NCBI GenBank assembly: GCA_009392775.1
Contig: VFFT01000116.1
Location: 1-7,160 of the forward strand
Reading direction: 5' to 3'
From: SAR202 cluster bacterium
GTDB taxonomy: Bacteria > Chloroflexota > Dehalococcoidia > UBA3495
Length of the DNA: 7,160 nt
Of the stretch, positions 1 to 6,147 are shown piece by piece. The translations under genes were made by a program, and so were the position numbers. A model generated the notes under the pieces. The model worked only from the letters and a program-made list of their open reading frames with translations. It did not search any database and was not told where the DNA came from. Numbering within the stretch: position 1 is the stretch's first letter; every line of letters starts with the position of its first letter.

Positions 1-2449
1 ATGGTTGAACCAGCAGTTGGGCATTATCCCATTGTTCAGACTCTAGGGCTAAACCGAGGGCTTGGGTTAAGTTGCCCTCTTCAGCCAATATTGCTGTGAC
101 TCCGGAGTCCTGGTTTTCGTAGAGGGACTCCATAAAATAGTCGGCTGTGTCAGCGTAGACACGAACGAATTCCTGTTCCATATTTCGTATGTTATGACCT
201 TGGAGTTGCAATGAAAGCTTTTTACCGTAAAACCATGGCAGGGAAGGGTGTATTTGATATACGCTGGGAGAAACGGGATCAAGGAAACCTGAGGATTGTG
301 CTGTTCTTAGTAGCGTACGACACGCCCCCCATCCGAGTTGTTCTCCCATAGCAGATTTATATGCTTGTTCTTGGGTCATGTGATTCAAAATGTCCATCAT
401 TACTCTACGTTGGAATAGGCTTAGGAAAGGTAAATGGGTTCTGTTTCTGTGGGACATTTTCGTCCAAGCGTATTCCATTACAGCTGTAAAGTATTTATCG
501 CGACCCTCTTCGTCAGAACTTGGTGGAAGCTCCTCTTCGGTACGCTTCAATTCTGCTATCAAGACTGATAAGGGCACATCTTTGAGCAGTGGAAGAGCTA
601 TTTGTAATGCCAATGGGTGTCCTGAAACGGCTTGTACAAGCTCGGAGACTGCAGGGGTGATTCTATTCGGGTCTACGCTGCTTTTCTCGATAATGTGGCC
701 TGCAAGCTCTACACTCTCAGCAGTGTTCAATCCGTTCCATGGCTCCGTCACGTGTTCAATGTTCAACCAAGATTCATGTGATCTCCTGCTGATTAATAAA
801 ACACTCGTAGCTCCGCTACTGGTGATTTGAGATAGGAATTCGTTTAATTCGGCCGATTCATGCTCCTCTAATAAGCCAGGAGATCCTGCGGGGAATCCGG
901 ATATATTTTCAACGTTATCCCATATCAATAATGATGGAGTCCTTTGGAAATATTCGGTGACCCAGTCTCTCTGTTGCGTGATAGTCATATCAGCAAAAGC
1001 AAGGTCAGCAATACTGGTCCCAATTTCATGTATGACTCGTTCCAAACCACTGGGGTGAGAAGTTTCAAACGTAGTGTAGAAAACGCCACCAGGTCTTTGC
1101 GGACGCCCCACTTTTTGGAACCATCGTCCAAGATTGAGGGCGAACTCTGTTTTGCCTCTTCCTGTGTTTCCAGCTAATAGGATTATTTTGTTTTGGTCTA
1201 TTAGCCTTTCCATACGACATGCCTCGAGCTGCCGCCCTATCAACCCATATTGGCCCGCAGCAGGCAATTGTAAGTCTTGCTCTATAGCCTGTTGTGGCTG
1301 CAATACAGGGGGGCCTAGTGGATCCGGTTCGTCGATGGTAATAGCGATAGATTTATATAGATTGCTTTCGTAAATTGTGGGAGTTATCCAGTCCCAAAAT
1401 ATGTGTTTCCCATTAGATGTGATCCGATTTGGATCGTTCATCAATAATCCACGTGATTCGGCTACGCATCGTGACACTTCAAGCCCTTCTGACAATGATG
1501 TGTAGAATTTTCTTAGAAATTTTTCTCCTGATGGACTTTGTATCGGATATGGCAGGGATATGATATTTGAAATGCCGGCAGCAGATAATTTCAGTGAAAT
1601 AGCAGGTGGCCCTGGCCAGGGGTTTTCGCGACTAACGGGCCCGTAGTTGGCTATTATTGTTGGAATTCCAGCTGTATTCACACATTTAGCTAGTTCTTGT
1701 ATGTCTACCAAGTCTTGGGATCCGTCAACTTGTTCAAACGCTATTGAGTCATTGTCAGAACTAACTATCGAACCATCAATATGCAATACATGGTAGTAGT
1801 TAGCTTTACTTGTTAATGTGCTTTTCAGGTTTTCGTAAGTAGGTGGATACAAATATTCTAACTCGGCCTGAACTGGGAGGGCTTCGAGAGACTGGGCAGT
1901 CTCAGCCGTCAGTCCGCCTGATAGGCTGTAGTCACCAAGCTGAGGTCTTGGCGCTATCATTAGCACGTTGAGCTGGTCATTTGGTAAATCAGTTGGAGAC
2001 GGGATTACGACGTGATTTATCGGCTGTCTTACAATCGATGGCATCTTGCTGATCAAGTAACCCTGTTCGGGTTCGTTAATCAACTCCCATGGAATAGATA
2101 GGAATTCAGGCCTGTCTGATCGGATAATCGCTCGACAATTTTCTAGACCTTCGTCGGTAGCCAACTTGTATAAGGATGTGCCATTAGTCTCGGCTTGCAG
2201 TAATTTTTCGAATAAAAGTCTTCCGAGATTTCGTAACCCAGCCTCGATTGCTTCAGCCCGTTGTGATGAATTGTCAGAAGCCTCAGATAGATACTGGCTG
2301 AAATACCAGTGTATTTCATCTCTGTCCGTAGTTTCCAAAGGTATTTGAAAGCTTGTAGTGGCTGACTGGGATGTGTTTGTATCACTATTAAGAGTTAATT
2401 TAACTTCATTTGTGCCTGCTAGATCTTCTATTATTAATAGATTTGCCAC
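1..2449 (-). CDS. CHAT-like / NB-ARC (STAND) ATPase with TPR-like C-terminus, 3' end outside window
   Basis: The frame is open for 816 codons from a GTG start at 2449 to the window edge, so the C-terminus is missing. An in-frame TAG lies just upstream, no ATG is available before the GTG, and AGGAG sits 7 nt before it. Residues about 65-340 look like a CHAT (caspase/separase-like) domain: IPWEL near 119-123, LHIDG near 222-226, then a C-terminal helix with a FYxxLxEGL pattern near 315-322. Residues about 410-640 are the NB-ARC core: Walker A GNTGRGKT at 427-434, Walker B LLIWD ending at D511, an SRR sensor motif at 554-556 and GHPLAL at 610-615. A winged-helix-like segment contains IHPSLPWFY around H734. 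The first TPR-like helices start near 788. Such proteins are ligand-triggered oligomerising signalling or defence switches, probably cytosolic. The CHAT His and Cys appear replaced by Ser and Tyr, so protease activity is doubtful. It is transcribed away from the decarboxylase genes. The trigger and partner are unknown. Confidence 0.85.
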   Translation of the reverse strand, partial: MANLLIIEDLAGTNEVKLTLNSDTNTSQSATTSFQIPLETTDRDEIHWYFSQYLSEASDNSSQRAEAIEAGLRNLGRLLFEKLLQAETNGTSLYKLATDEGLENCRAIIRSDRPEFLSIPWELINEPEQGYLISKMPSIVRQPINHVVIPSPTDLPNDQLNVLMIAPRPQLGDYSLSGGLTAETAQSLEALPVQAELEYLYPPTYENLKSTLTSKANYYHVLHIDGSIVSSDNDSIAFEQVDGSQDLVDIQELAKCVNTAGIPTIIANYGPVSRENPWPGPPAISLKLSAAGISNIISLPYPIQSPSGEKFLRKFYTSLSEGLEVSRCVAESRGLLMNDPNRITSNGKHIFWDWITPTIYESNLYKSIAITIDEPDPLGPPVLQPQQAIEQDLQLPAAGQYGLIGRQLEACRMERLIDQNKIILLAGNTGRGKTEFALNLGRWFQKVGRPQRPGGVFYTTFETSHPSGLERVIHEIGTSIADLAFADMTITQQRDWVTEYFQRTPSLLIWDNVENISGFPAGSPGLLEEHESAELNEFLSQITSSGATSVLLISRRSHESWLNIEHVTEPWNGLNTAESVELAGHIIEKSSVDPNRITPAVSELVQAVSGHPLALQIALPLLKDVPLSVLIAELKRTEEELPPSSDEEGRDKYFTAVMEYAWTKMSHRNRTHLPFLSLFQRRVMMDILNHMTQEQAYKSAMGEQLGWGACRTLLRTAQSSGFLDPVSPSVYQIHPSLPWFYGKKLSLQLQGHNIRNMEQEFVRVYADTADYFMESLYENQDSGVTAILAEEGNLTQALGLALESEQWDNAQLLVQP

Positions 2450-2456
2450 TGATCTG

Positions 2457-2461
2457 CTCCT
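2457..2461 (-). promoter_or_regulatory. Ribosome binding site deciding a GTG start
   Basis: On the minus strand this reads AGGAG, 7 nt before the GTG at 2449. Since no ATG or TTG lies between the upstream in-frame stop and this GTG, the site fixes the start of the CHAT/NB-ARC protein. Confidence 0.75.
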
Positions 2462-2697
2462 AGACTAAAGCGAAATAGTGCTCGATGGTATTGCGAAATA
2501 CTTGCCCTTATCTCATTAATATGTAGACTGATATAAGACACTAGCATTGAAGATAAATGCCGTGTCTCAAGATGTAAGGTGCTGGCATTATACTATATAC
2601 AAGTTCGTAAGAGGATTATTTAGATAGTCAGTACGAGTCTAGGGGTAGAGAGTAGAACATTAGAAAACGATCTATAGTTCGTTGGTTTGCTACGAAT
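2462..2697. other. Divergent intergenic region between the STAND gene and the decarboxylase genes
   Basis: This AT-rich spacer separates two divergently transcribed units and should contain both promoters. I see no tRNA-like, CRISPR-like or convincing coding content. A short hairpin is possible (AATGCC at 2556-2561 with GGCATT at 2584-2589), but its 22-nt loop makes it weak. The plus strand just before 2698 carries no recognisable Shine-Dalgarno sequence. Confidence 0.6.
2587..2594. promoter_or_regulatory. Possible overlapping -10 elements on both strands
   Basis: The plus strand reads TATACT at 2589-2594 and the minus strand reads TATAAT at 2592-2587, so the two -10-like hexamers overlap. 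Neither has a good -35 box at 16-18 bp. If used, the leaders would be about 100 nt for the decarboxylase genes and about 130 nt for the STAND gene. An alternative plus-strand -10 (TATAGT, 2673-2678) would give a very short leader, which would suit the missing ribosome binding site. AT-rich sequence yields such hexamers by chance, so confidence is low. Confidence 0.25.
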
Positions 2698-3183
2698 ATG
2701 AATAGTTCTGAATTTTTGGAAATACTTAAGGCACGTGGGATAACATTTTGCGCGGGGGTACCCGACTCCACATTCACCAATATATTTCAACACATTTTGG
2801 ATGATCCTGATATAAATTATGTGAATGCAGTGAGAGAGGACGTGGCACTTGGAATAGTTAGCGCTGCTTATTTCAAGAATGAGGTTGGTGCGGTGATAAT
2901 GCAAAATTCAGGGATAGGGAATATCGTTAATCCCCTTACATCGTTTAATTTGATGTACAAGATACCCGCATTGATCATAGTAGGCTGGAGAGGGTATTCA
3001 AACGACGCTCCGGAACATGAGATTATGGGCAGGAAGACTCTAGAGTTTTTTGATTTACTTGGAATGCCGTATAAAGTTCCTGATGAACATAATGTTCCTA
3101 ACGCTCTTGACGAGTTGCTGGCACAAATGGAGATAGAGTCCATTCCGGGTGCCCTGATAATGAAGGGTGGTATAGTCGAATGA
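2698..3183 (+). CDS. ThDP-dependent decarboxylase, Pyr-domain (alpha) subunit, phosphonopyruvate/sulfopyruvate decarboxylase family
   Basis: A 161-residue protein equal to the N-terminal ThDP (pyrimidine-binding) half of phosphonopyruvate decarboxylase, or to the ComD subunit of sulfopyruvate decarboxylase. Visible family motifs are GVPDS at 20-24, the cofactor-activating glutamate E47 in AVREDVA, QNSGIGN at 69-75 followed by NPLTS, GWRG at 96-99 and APEHEIMG at 104-111. The family removes CO2 from 3-phosphonopyruvate or 3-sulfopyruvate to give phosphono- or sulfoacetaldehyde in the cytosol. This half cannot act alone and needs the PP domain encoded by the next gene, whose ATG overlaps this stop codon as ATGA. 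The start is chosen because the N-terminus aligns naturally with the family and an in-frame TAG lies 45 nt upstream. No Shine-Dalgarno precedes it, so initiation may be weak or near-leaderless. The choice between phosphonate and sulfonate substrates cannot be made here. Confidence 0.85.
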   Translation: MNSSEFLEILKARGITFCAGVPDSTFTNIFQHILDDPDINYVNAVREDVALGIVSAAYFKNEVGAVIMQNSGIGNIVNPLTSFNLMYKIPALIIVGWRGYSNDAPEHEIMGRKTLEFFDLLGMPYKVPDEHNVPNALDELLAQMEIESIPGALIMKGGIVE

Positions 3184-3752
3184 TTAAAAGGTCTGATGCC
3201 ATCCTCAAAATAATGGAATCTGTAGATAAGAATGACGTGGTTGTAAGTACTACAGGTATGATATCCCGGGAGCTTTTTCATAACGCTGATCGGCCAGCCA
3301 ATTTCTACATGCTCGGCTCCATGGGTCTTGCCTCATCACTAGGTTTGGGACTGTGTTTGCAAAACCCCATGAAAAAGGTATTTATTTTGGAAGGTGATGG
3401 CAGCGCACTGATGAGTTTGGGAACTATTCCCTTGATTGGAGTTAGCAGCCCCAATAATTTGACTCATATAATTTTAGACAATCAGTGTTATGAATCCACA
3501 GGAGGGCAGCCGTCAATCAGCTCAGATGTAGATATATCAGAATTAGCACTCGCGGGCGGATATCATGTATCTGAAAGAATCCATTCTATAGAAGAACTAG
3601 ACCACGCATTGTACGAATATCATAACGTTGTGGGGCCGATATTATTGTTGATTGAGTGTAGTCAGGAGTCATCTTCTGGAATCCCGAGGGTTACTCACAC
3701 TCCAATTGAAATCAGAGATATGTTCAGAGAAGCATTCAATCAGATTGATTGA
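3180..3752 (+). CDS. ThDP-dependent decarboxylase, PP-domain (beta) subunit, phosphonopyruvate/sulfopyruvate decarboxylase family
   Basis: A 190-residue protein matching the C-terminal, diphosphate-binding half of the same enzyme (ComE-like). It shows TTGMISREL at 24-32, the YMLGSMG segment at 43-49 and the metal/ThDP motif, which begins GDGS at 72-75 and ends at D100-N101. TGGQPS at 107-112 is typical of phosphonopyruvate decarboxylases. Together the two subunits total 351 residues, slightly shorter than single-chain members (about 380-400, from general knowledge). The start overlaps the alpha stop by four bases (ATGA), and a purine-rich AAGGGTGG inside the alpha gene ends 9 nt upstream, so translational coupling and fixed stoichiometry are likely. 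The active site would form at the alpha-beta interface. The gene ends 43 bp from the convergent synthetase gene. Confidence 0.87.
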   Translation: MIKRSDAILKIMESVDKNDVVVSTTGMISRELFHNADRPANFYMLGSMGLASSLGLGLCLQNPMKKVFILEGDGSALMSLGTIPLIGVSSPNNLTHIILDNQCYESTGGQPSISSDVDISELALAGGYHVSERIHSIEELDHALYEYHNVVGPILLLIECSQESSSGIPRVTHTPIEIRDMFREAFNQID

Positions 3753-3793
3753 TATGTGTCCGCTTTATGGTCTACTGCGAGTCCTTACCTGTA

Positions 3794-3812
3794 CACTAGA
3801 ATGCGACTAGTG
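3794..3812. terminator. Weak hairpin at the convergent gene ends, possible but unconvincing terminator
   Basis: CACTAG (3794-3799) and CTAGTG (3807-3812) can form a 6-bp stem with a 7-nt loop that includes the stop codon of the minus-strand synthetase. No U-tract follows on either strand, so it is not a classical intrinsic terminator. It is listed because the two convergent genes have only 43 bp between them and no better candidate is visible. Confidence 0.2.
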
Positions 3813-5916
3813 CGTCAGCTGCTTTAACACCGTTTCCTTCACTTAAAACCATCAGTGGATTTATATCTAATTCTGATAAATTACCATCTAGGTGCACCGC
3901 AAGATTCGAAATATTAACAAGTGTGGAGACTAAAGCATCGATATCACCTTTAGGAGCTCCCCTGAATCCTTCTAGCAATCTGGACCCCCTTACTTGCTTG
4001 ATCATGCCCCGAGCTTCTGAAGGAGTGATAGGACATTGTCTGAGGGCAACGTCATTGTATACTTCCACCATCACGCCACCAGTTCCAAAGAGAAGAATTG
4101 GACCAAGTTGAGAGTCATAGGACACTCCGACTATGAATTCTGTGCCGCCTGAGACCATCTCCTGTACCAGTGTTCCGTTTATCTTGGCATTAGGATTGTA
4201 TTGTTTCGCATTATCCAGCACTTCGGTAAATGCCGCTCTAGCTTCCTCTTCGTTATTAATCCCAAGTTTTAGACCACCCGCCTCGGTTTTGTGGAGAATA
4301 TCAGGAGAGTCAATTTTGATAGCAACTGGAAATCCTATGCCAGCCGCCATCTGGGCCGCCTCATCGGCAGTTGTCGCGATTGATTCTTGTGTGGTGGAAA
4401 CTCCCCATGCAGATATAAGCTGCTTACTCTCGAATTCAGTGAATGTTGATCTTCCCAATGACTTAAATTCCGCTAGCTTTTCAGTCTGACGTCGATTCAT
4501 ATCGCTGGCTTCACCGAATCCATCTGCTAGCCTGGTGTCTCGCCATTCGTGATAGGCGACAAGAGTTTTCAATCCCAAGGCTAGTTTGTCAGGCACGTAG
4601 AATACTGGAATGTTAGCCTCTTTTAGCTTATTAAGACCGTCTGTGGCGCCTCTTGTGCCGGTCCATAGGAATGCTATTCCTTTACTACTGGAGTCTCTGA
4701 GCGCTATTACCTGTGCTGCTTGGGCATCTCCTCCTGCGCTCGCCACTACTAGGTTTCCGACTTCAGGTTCGTTGATCATATGTCCCATTATGTCAGGAAA
4801 TGAGTCACTGTTAGCGAATCCTGTAACGTCAGATGGATTTGCTGCCCATCCAAAACCCTTCAGTATATCGTTGATCCCGTCTTCCGCTTTCTGTGTAAGG
4901 ACTGGTAAATCAAGACCAGCTTGGCCACACATATCAGCGGTTAAGGAGCTGATCCCTCCCGAATGTGAAACTACTGATATCCCGCTTCTTTGCGGTTTTG
5001 GTAGCTGAGCTAGCAATTGTGCTACTTCTAATAGTTCGTCGTAGTCTTGAACCCTGGTAACACCGTACTGGGAAAAAATTTCGTCATATACGGCATCTTC
5101 TCCTGTAAGTGCCGCAGTATGTGATCTGGCCGCTCTAGTACCCAGGTCAGATCGACCAATCTTTATTAATACTATTGGTTTTCCGCGTTCGGCAGCCAGC
5201 TTGGCCAGTTCAGTGAACTTTCGACCATCTTTGAATCCCTCTATGAAACCTGCAATAACTCTGACACCGTCATCATCAAGAAGATATCGTGCAAAATCAC
5301 AGAAATCCAAATCAGCCTCGTTTCCAGTGGATATTATGTGGCTTAGTCCGATACCTTCTTCGACGGCTCGAGTTAAAAACGGACCAAAAGCTGAAGCTCC
5401 GCTTTGGCAAACTAGTCCAATGGGACCGGTAAGACCATCTGCTCCACGTGAAGACGCAGTCGCCCATATATTGTCCCTGACATTCGCTAGTCCTAGGCAA
5501 TTGGGGCCACATATTCTTATTCCGGATTCCCGGGCAAATTCTCCTAGTTCCCCTTGTAAATCATGCCTGGCATCATCACCGCGCTCTGAGAAACCTGCAG
5601 ATATTACTATTGCTGATTTAGCGCCCTTCTCTTTACTCTCCTTTAATACATCCAATACATGGTTGTAAGGGACTACTATCCCAACGAGATCGGGGCTTTC
5701 AGGAAGATCGCTGATGCTCGGATACGCCTTGGTATCCATTATTTCTTCATATCTGGGATTTACGGGATATATTCTTATGTTGTCCTTGGCTTTCAGCATG
5801 GCATTGAGCATTCGCCCGCCATATTGCATACGAGGAGTAGCCCCTACTATCGCCACTGATTTGGGATTCAGCATTTTATCGATTGAAGCGAGTTGACTGT
5901 CAGTCCATATAGCCAT
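3796..5916 (-). CDS. ADP-forming acyl-CoA synthetase (acetate-CoA ligase type), fused alpha-beta subunits
   Basis: A complete 706-residue enzyme of the NDP-forming acyl-CoA synthetase family, which interconverts acyl-CoA + ADP + phosphate with acid + CoA + ATP in the cytosol. The domain order is a CoA-binding Rossmann domain (about 12-140; SVAIVGATP at 20-28, CGPNCLGLAN at 136-145), a first succinyl-CoA-ligase-like domain (about 160-305; CQSGASAFGPF at 170-180, STGNEADLDF at 196-205), a second ligase-like domain (about 312-450; SHSGGISS at 317-324) and an ATP-grasp domain (about 490-706; VAIKI at 531-535, HKTEAGG at 542-548, GTGGVMVE at 611-618, ELDINPL at 682-688). His266 in SHTAALTG is the expected phosphorylated histidine. 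The ATG directly follows an in-frame TAA and has AGGAG 9 nt upstream. Length is normal for fused members. The acid substrate (acetate, propionate, aryl or other) is not determined by the sequence. Confidence 0.93.
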   Translation of the reverse strand: MAIWTDSQLASIDKMLNPKSVAIVGATPRMQYGGRMLNAMLKAKDNIRIYPVNPRYEEIMDTKAYPSISDLPESPDLVGIVVPYNHVLDVLKESKEKGAKSAIVISAGFSERGDDARHDLQGELGEFARESGIRICGPNCLGLANVRDNIWATASSRGADGLTGPIGLVCQSGASAFGPFLTRAVEEGIGLSHIISTGNEADLDFCDFARYLLDDDGVRVIAGFIEGFKDGRKFTELAKLAAERGKPIVLIKIGRSDLGTRAARSHTAALTGEDAVYDEIFSQYGVTRVQDYDELLEVAQLLAQLPKPQRSGISVVSHSGGISSLTADMCGQAGLDLPVLTQKAEDGINDILKGFGWAANPSDVTGFANSDSFPDIMGHMINEPEVGNLVVASAGGDAQAAQVIALRDSSSKGIAFLWTGTRGATDGLNKLKEANIPVFYVPDKLALGLKTLVAYHEWRDTRLADGFGEASDMNRRQTEKLAEFKSLGRSTFTEFESKQLISAWGVSTTQESIATTADEAAQMAAGIGFPVAIKIDSPDILHKTEAGGLKLGINNEEEARAAFTEVLDNAKQYNPNAKINGTLVQEMVSGGTEFIVGVSYDSQLGPILLFGTGGVMVEVYNDVALRQCPITPSEARGMIKQVRGSRLLEGFRGAPKGDIDALVSTLVNISNLAVHLDGNLSELDINPLMVLSEGNGVKAADALVAF

Positions 5917-6063
5917 TTAAGAGTACTCCTGATTTGTAGTTTCTTCATGTACGGGGTAGCCAACGGATGATAACCCTCGTCGTCTAGCTCGGTCAAGATA
6001 GGATACCCAAAGCCTTAAGTGCTGTAGTTGTGCTTGTAAGGCCGAGTCTGTGACGTTGACCAT
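5917..6063 (-). CDS. Candidate small ORF (48 aa) abutting the acyl-CoA synthetase gene, function unknown
   Basis: An ATG at 6063 with AGGA 5 nt upstream opens a 48-codon frame whose TAA directly touches the synthetase ATG (TAAATG). Residues about 7-30 would form an amphipathic helix: hydrophobic residues recur with 4-3-4-3 spacing over ALQAQLQHLRLWVSYL, followed by a basic RARRRGL stretch. No family is recognised. In favour are the tandem junction, the ribosome site and the helix pattern. Against it, the frame spans a region that also shows a good minus-strand promoter (5967-5996) and an inverted repeat, and 48 codons can be open by chance. The same frame continues upstream to a TTG at 6186, but that start would overlap the opposite-strand ThDP gene and is less likely. 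If real, it may be co-transcribed with the synthetase. Confidence 0.33.
   Translation of the reverse strand: MVNVTDSALQAQLQHLRLWVSYLDRARRRGLSSVGYPVHEETTNQEYS
5926..5930 (-). promoter_or_regulatory. Ribosome binding site of the acyl-CoA synthetase
   Basis: On the minus strand this reads AGGAG, 9 nt before the ATG at 5916. It supports that start together with the in-frame TAA at 5917-5919. Confidence 0.7.
5967..5996 (-). promoter_or_regulatory. Candidate sigma70-like promoter for the acyl-CoA synthetase
   Basis: On the minus strand TTGACC (5996-5991) and TATCAT (5972-5967) are separated by 18 bp, each one mismatch from consensus. Transcription would start near 5960, giving a leader of about 44 nt that contains the AGGAG site. 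One arm of the 11-bp inverted repeat ends only 2 bp upstream of this -35 box. If the small ORF at 5917-6063 is translated, this promoter would be internal to it. Confidence 0.45.
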
Positions 6064-6073
6064 GGGTATCCTA
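5999..6073. repeat. Perfect 11-bp inverted repeat in the divergent control region
   Basis: TAGGATACCCA (5999-6009) is repeated as its exact reverse complement TGGGTATCCTA (6063-6073), with 53 bp between the arms. A second 6-bp pair is nested inside: GCCTTA (6012-6017) and TAAGGC (6037-6042). Read along each gene's own strand, the same 11-mer TGGGTATCCTA occurs once per divergent promoter: 2 bp before the synthetase -35, and between the -35 and -10 of the ThDP gene. This fits paired regulator sites. Alternatively it folds in minus-strand RNA, where it would pair with the ribosome site and first base of the start codon of the small ORF. Confidence 0.7.
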
Positions 6074-6084
6074 AGGAATAGAAT
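6056..6084 (+). promoter_or_regulatory. Candidate sigma70-like promoter for the acetolactate-synthase-like gene
   Basis: TTGACC (6056-6061) and TAGAAT (6079-6084) are separated by exactly 17 bp and each has one mismatch to consensus. Transcription would start near 6091, leaving a leader of about 57 nt before the ATG at 6148. The right arm of the inverted repeat fills most of the spacer, so a protein bound there would be expected to block RNA polymerase. Confidence 0.5.
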
Positions 6085-6135
6085 CCGTTCAGAAAGCCAC
6101 AAATTGTTATGTACTCTATCCAGTTGACATAACGC

Positions 6136-6141
6136 AAGGAG
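6136..6141 (+). promoter_or_regulatory. Ribosome binding site of the acetolactate-synthase-like gene
   Basis: AAGGAG lies 6 nt before the ATG at 6148. An in-frame TAA at 6130-6132 rules out a longer N-terminus, so the start is well fixed. Confidence 0.8.
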
Positions 6142-6147
6142 TTTATT

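Noticed and set aside
390..1373. Plus-strand open frames of 77-146 codons across the left third of the window.
   Set aside because: They lie opposite the continuous minus-strand frame with clear NB-ARC motifs and show no recognisable domain or ribosome sites. They are antisense shadows.
2556..2600. Minus strand reads ATAATGCCAGC, the same string found in the conserved core of the TPP (THI-box) riboswitch, in a window rich in ThDP enzymes.
   Set aside because: The following CGUAGGGA-like segment is absent, the CUGAGA-type element is not upstream in the right place, and the strand leads to the STAND gene rather than to a ThDP gene or a thiamine gene. A chance match is more likely; a covariance-model search would settle it.
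2620..3281. Minus-strand frames of 94 and 137 codons opposite the decarboxylase subunits.
   Set aside because: Their translations are low-complexity and unrecognisable, while the plus strand encodes conserved ThDP motifs over the same bases.
4133..5668. Plus-strand frames of up to 155 codons inside the synthetase gene.
   Set aside because: Serine- and proline-rich translations typical of antisense reading of a conserved gene; no initiation signals.
6124..6129. Perfect TTGACA on the plus strand just before the acetolactate-synthase-like gene.
   Set aside because: A -10 box at the proper distance would fall on the start codon, and no TATAAT-like sequence is there. The upstream TTGACC/TAGAAT pair fits better.
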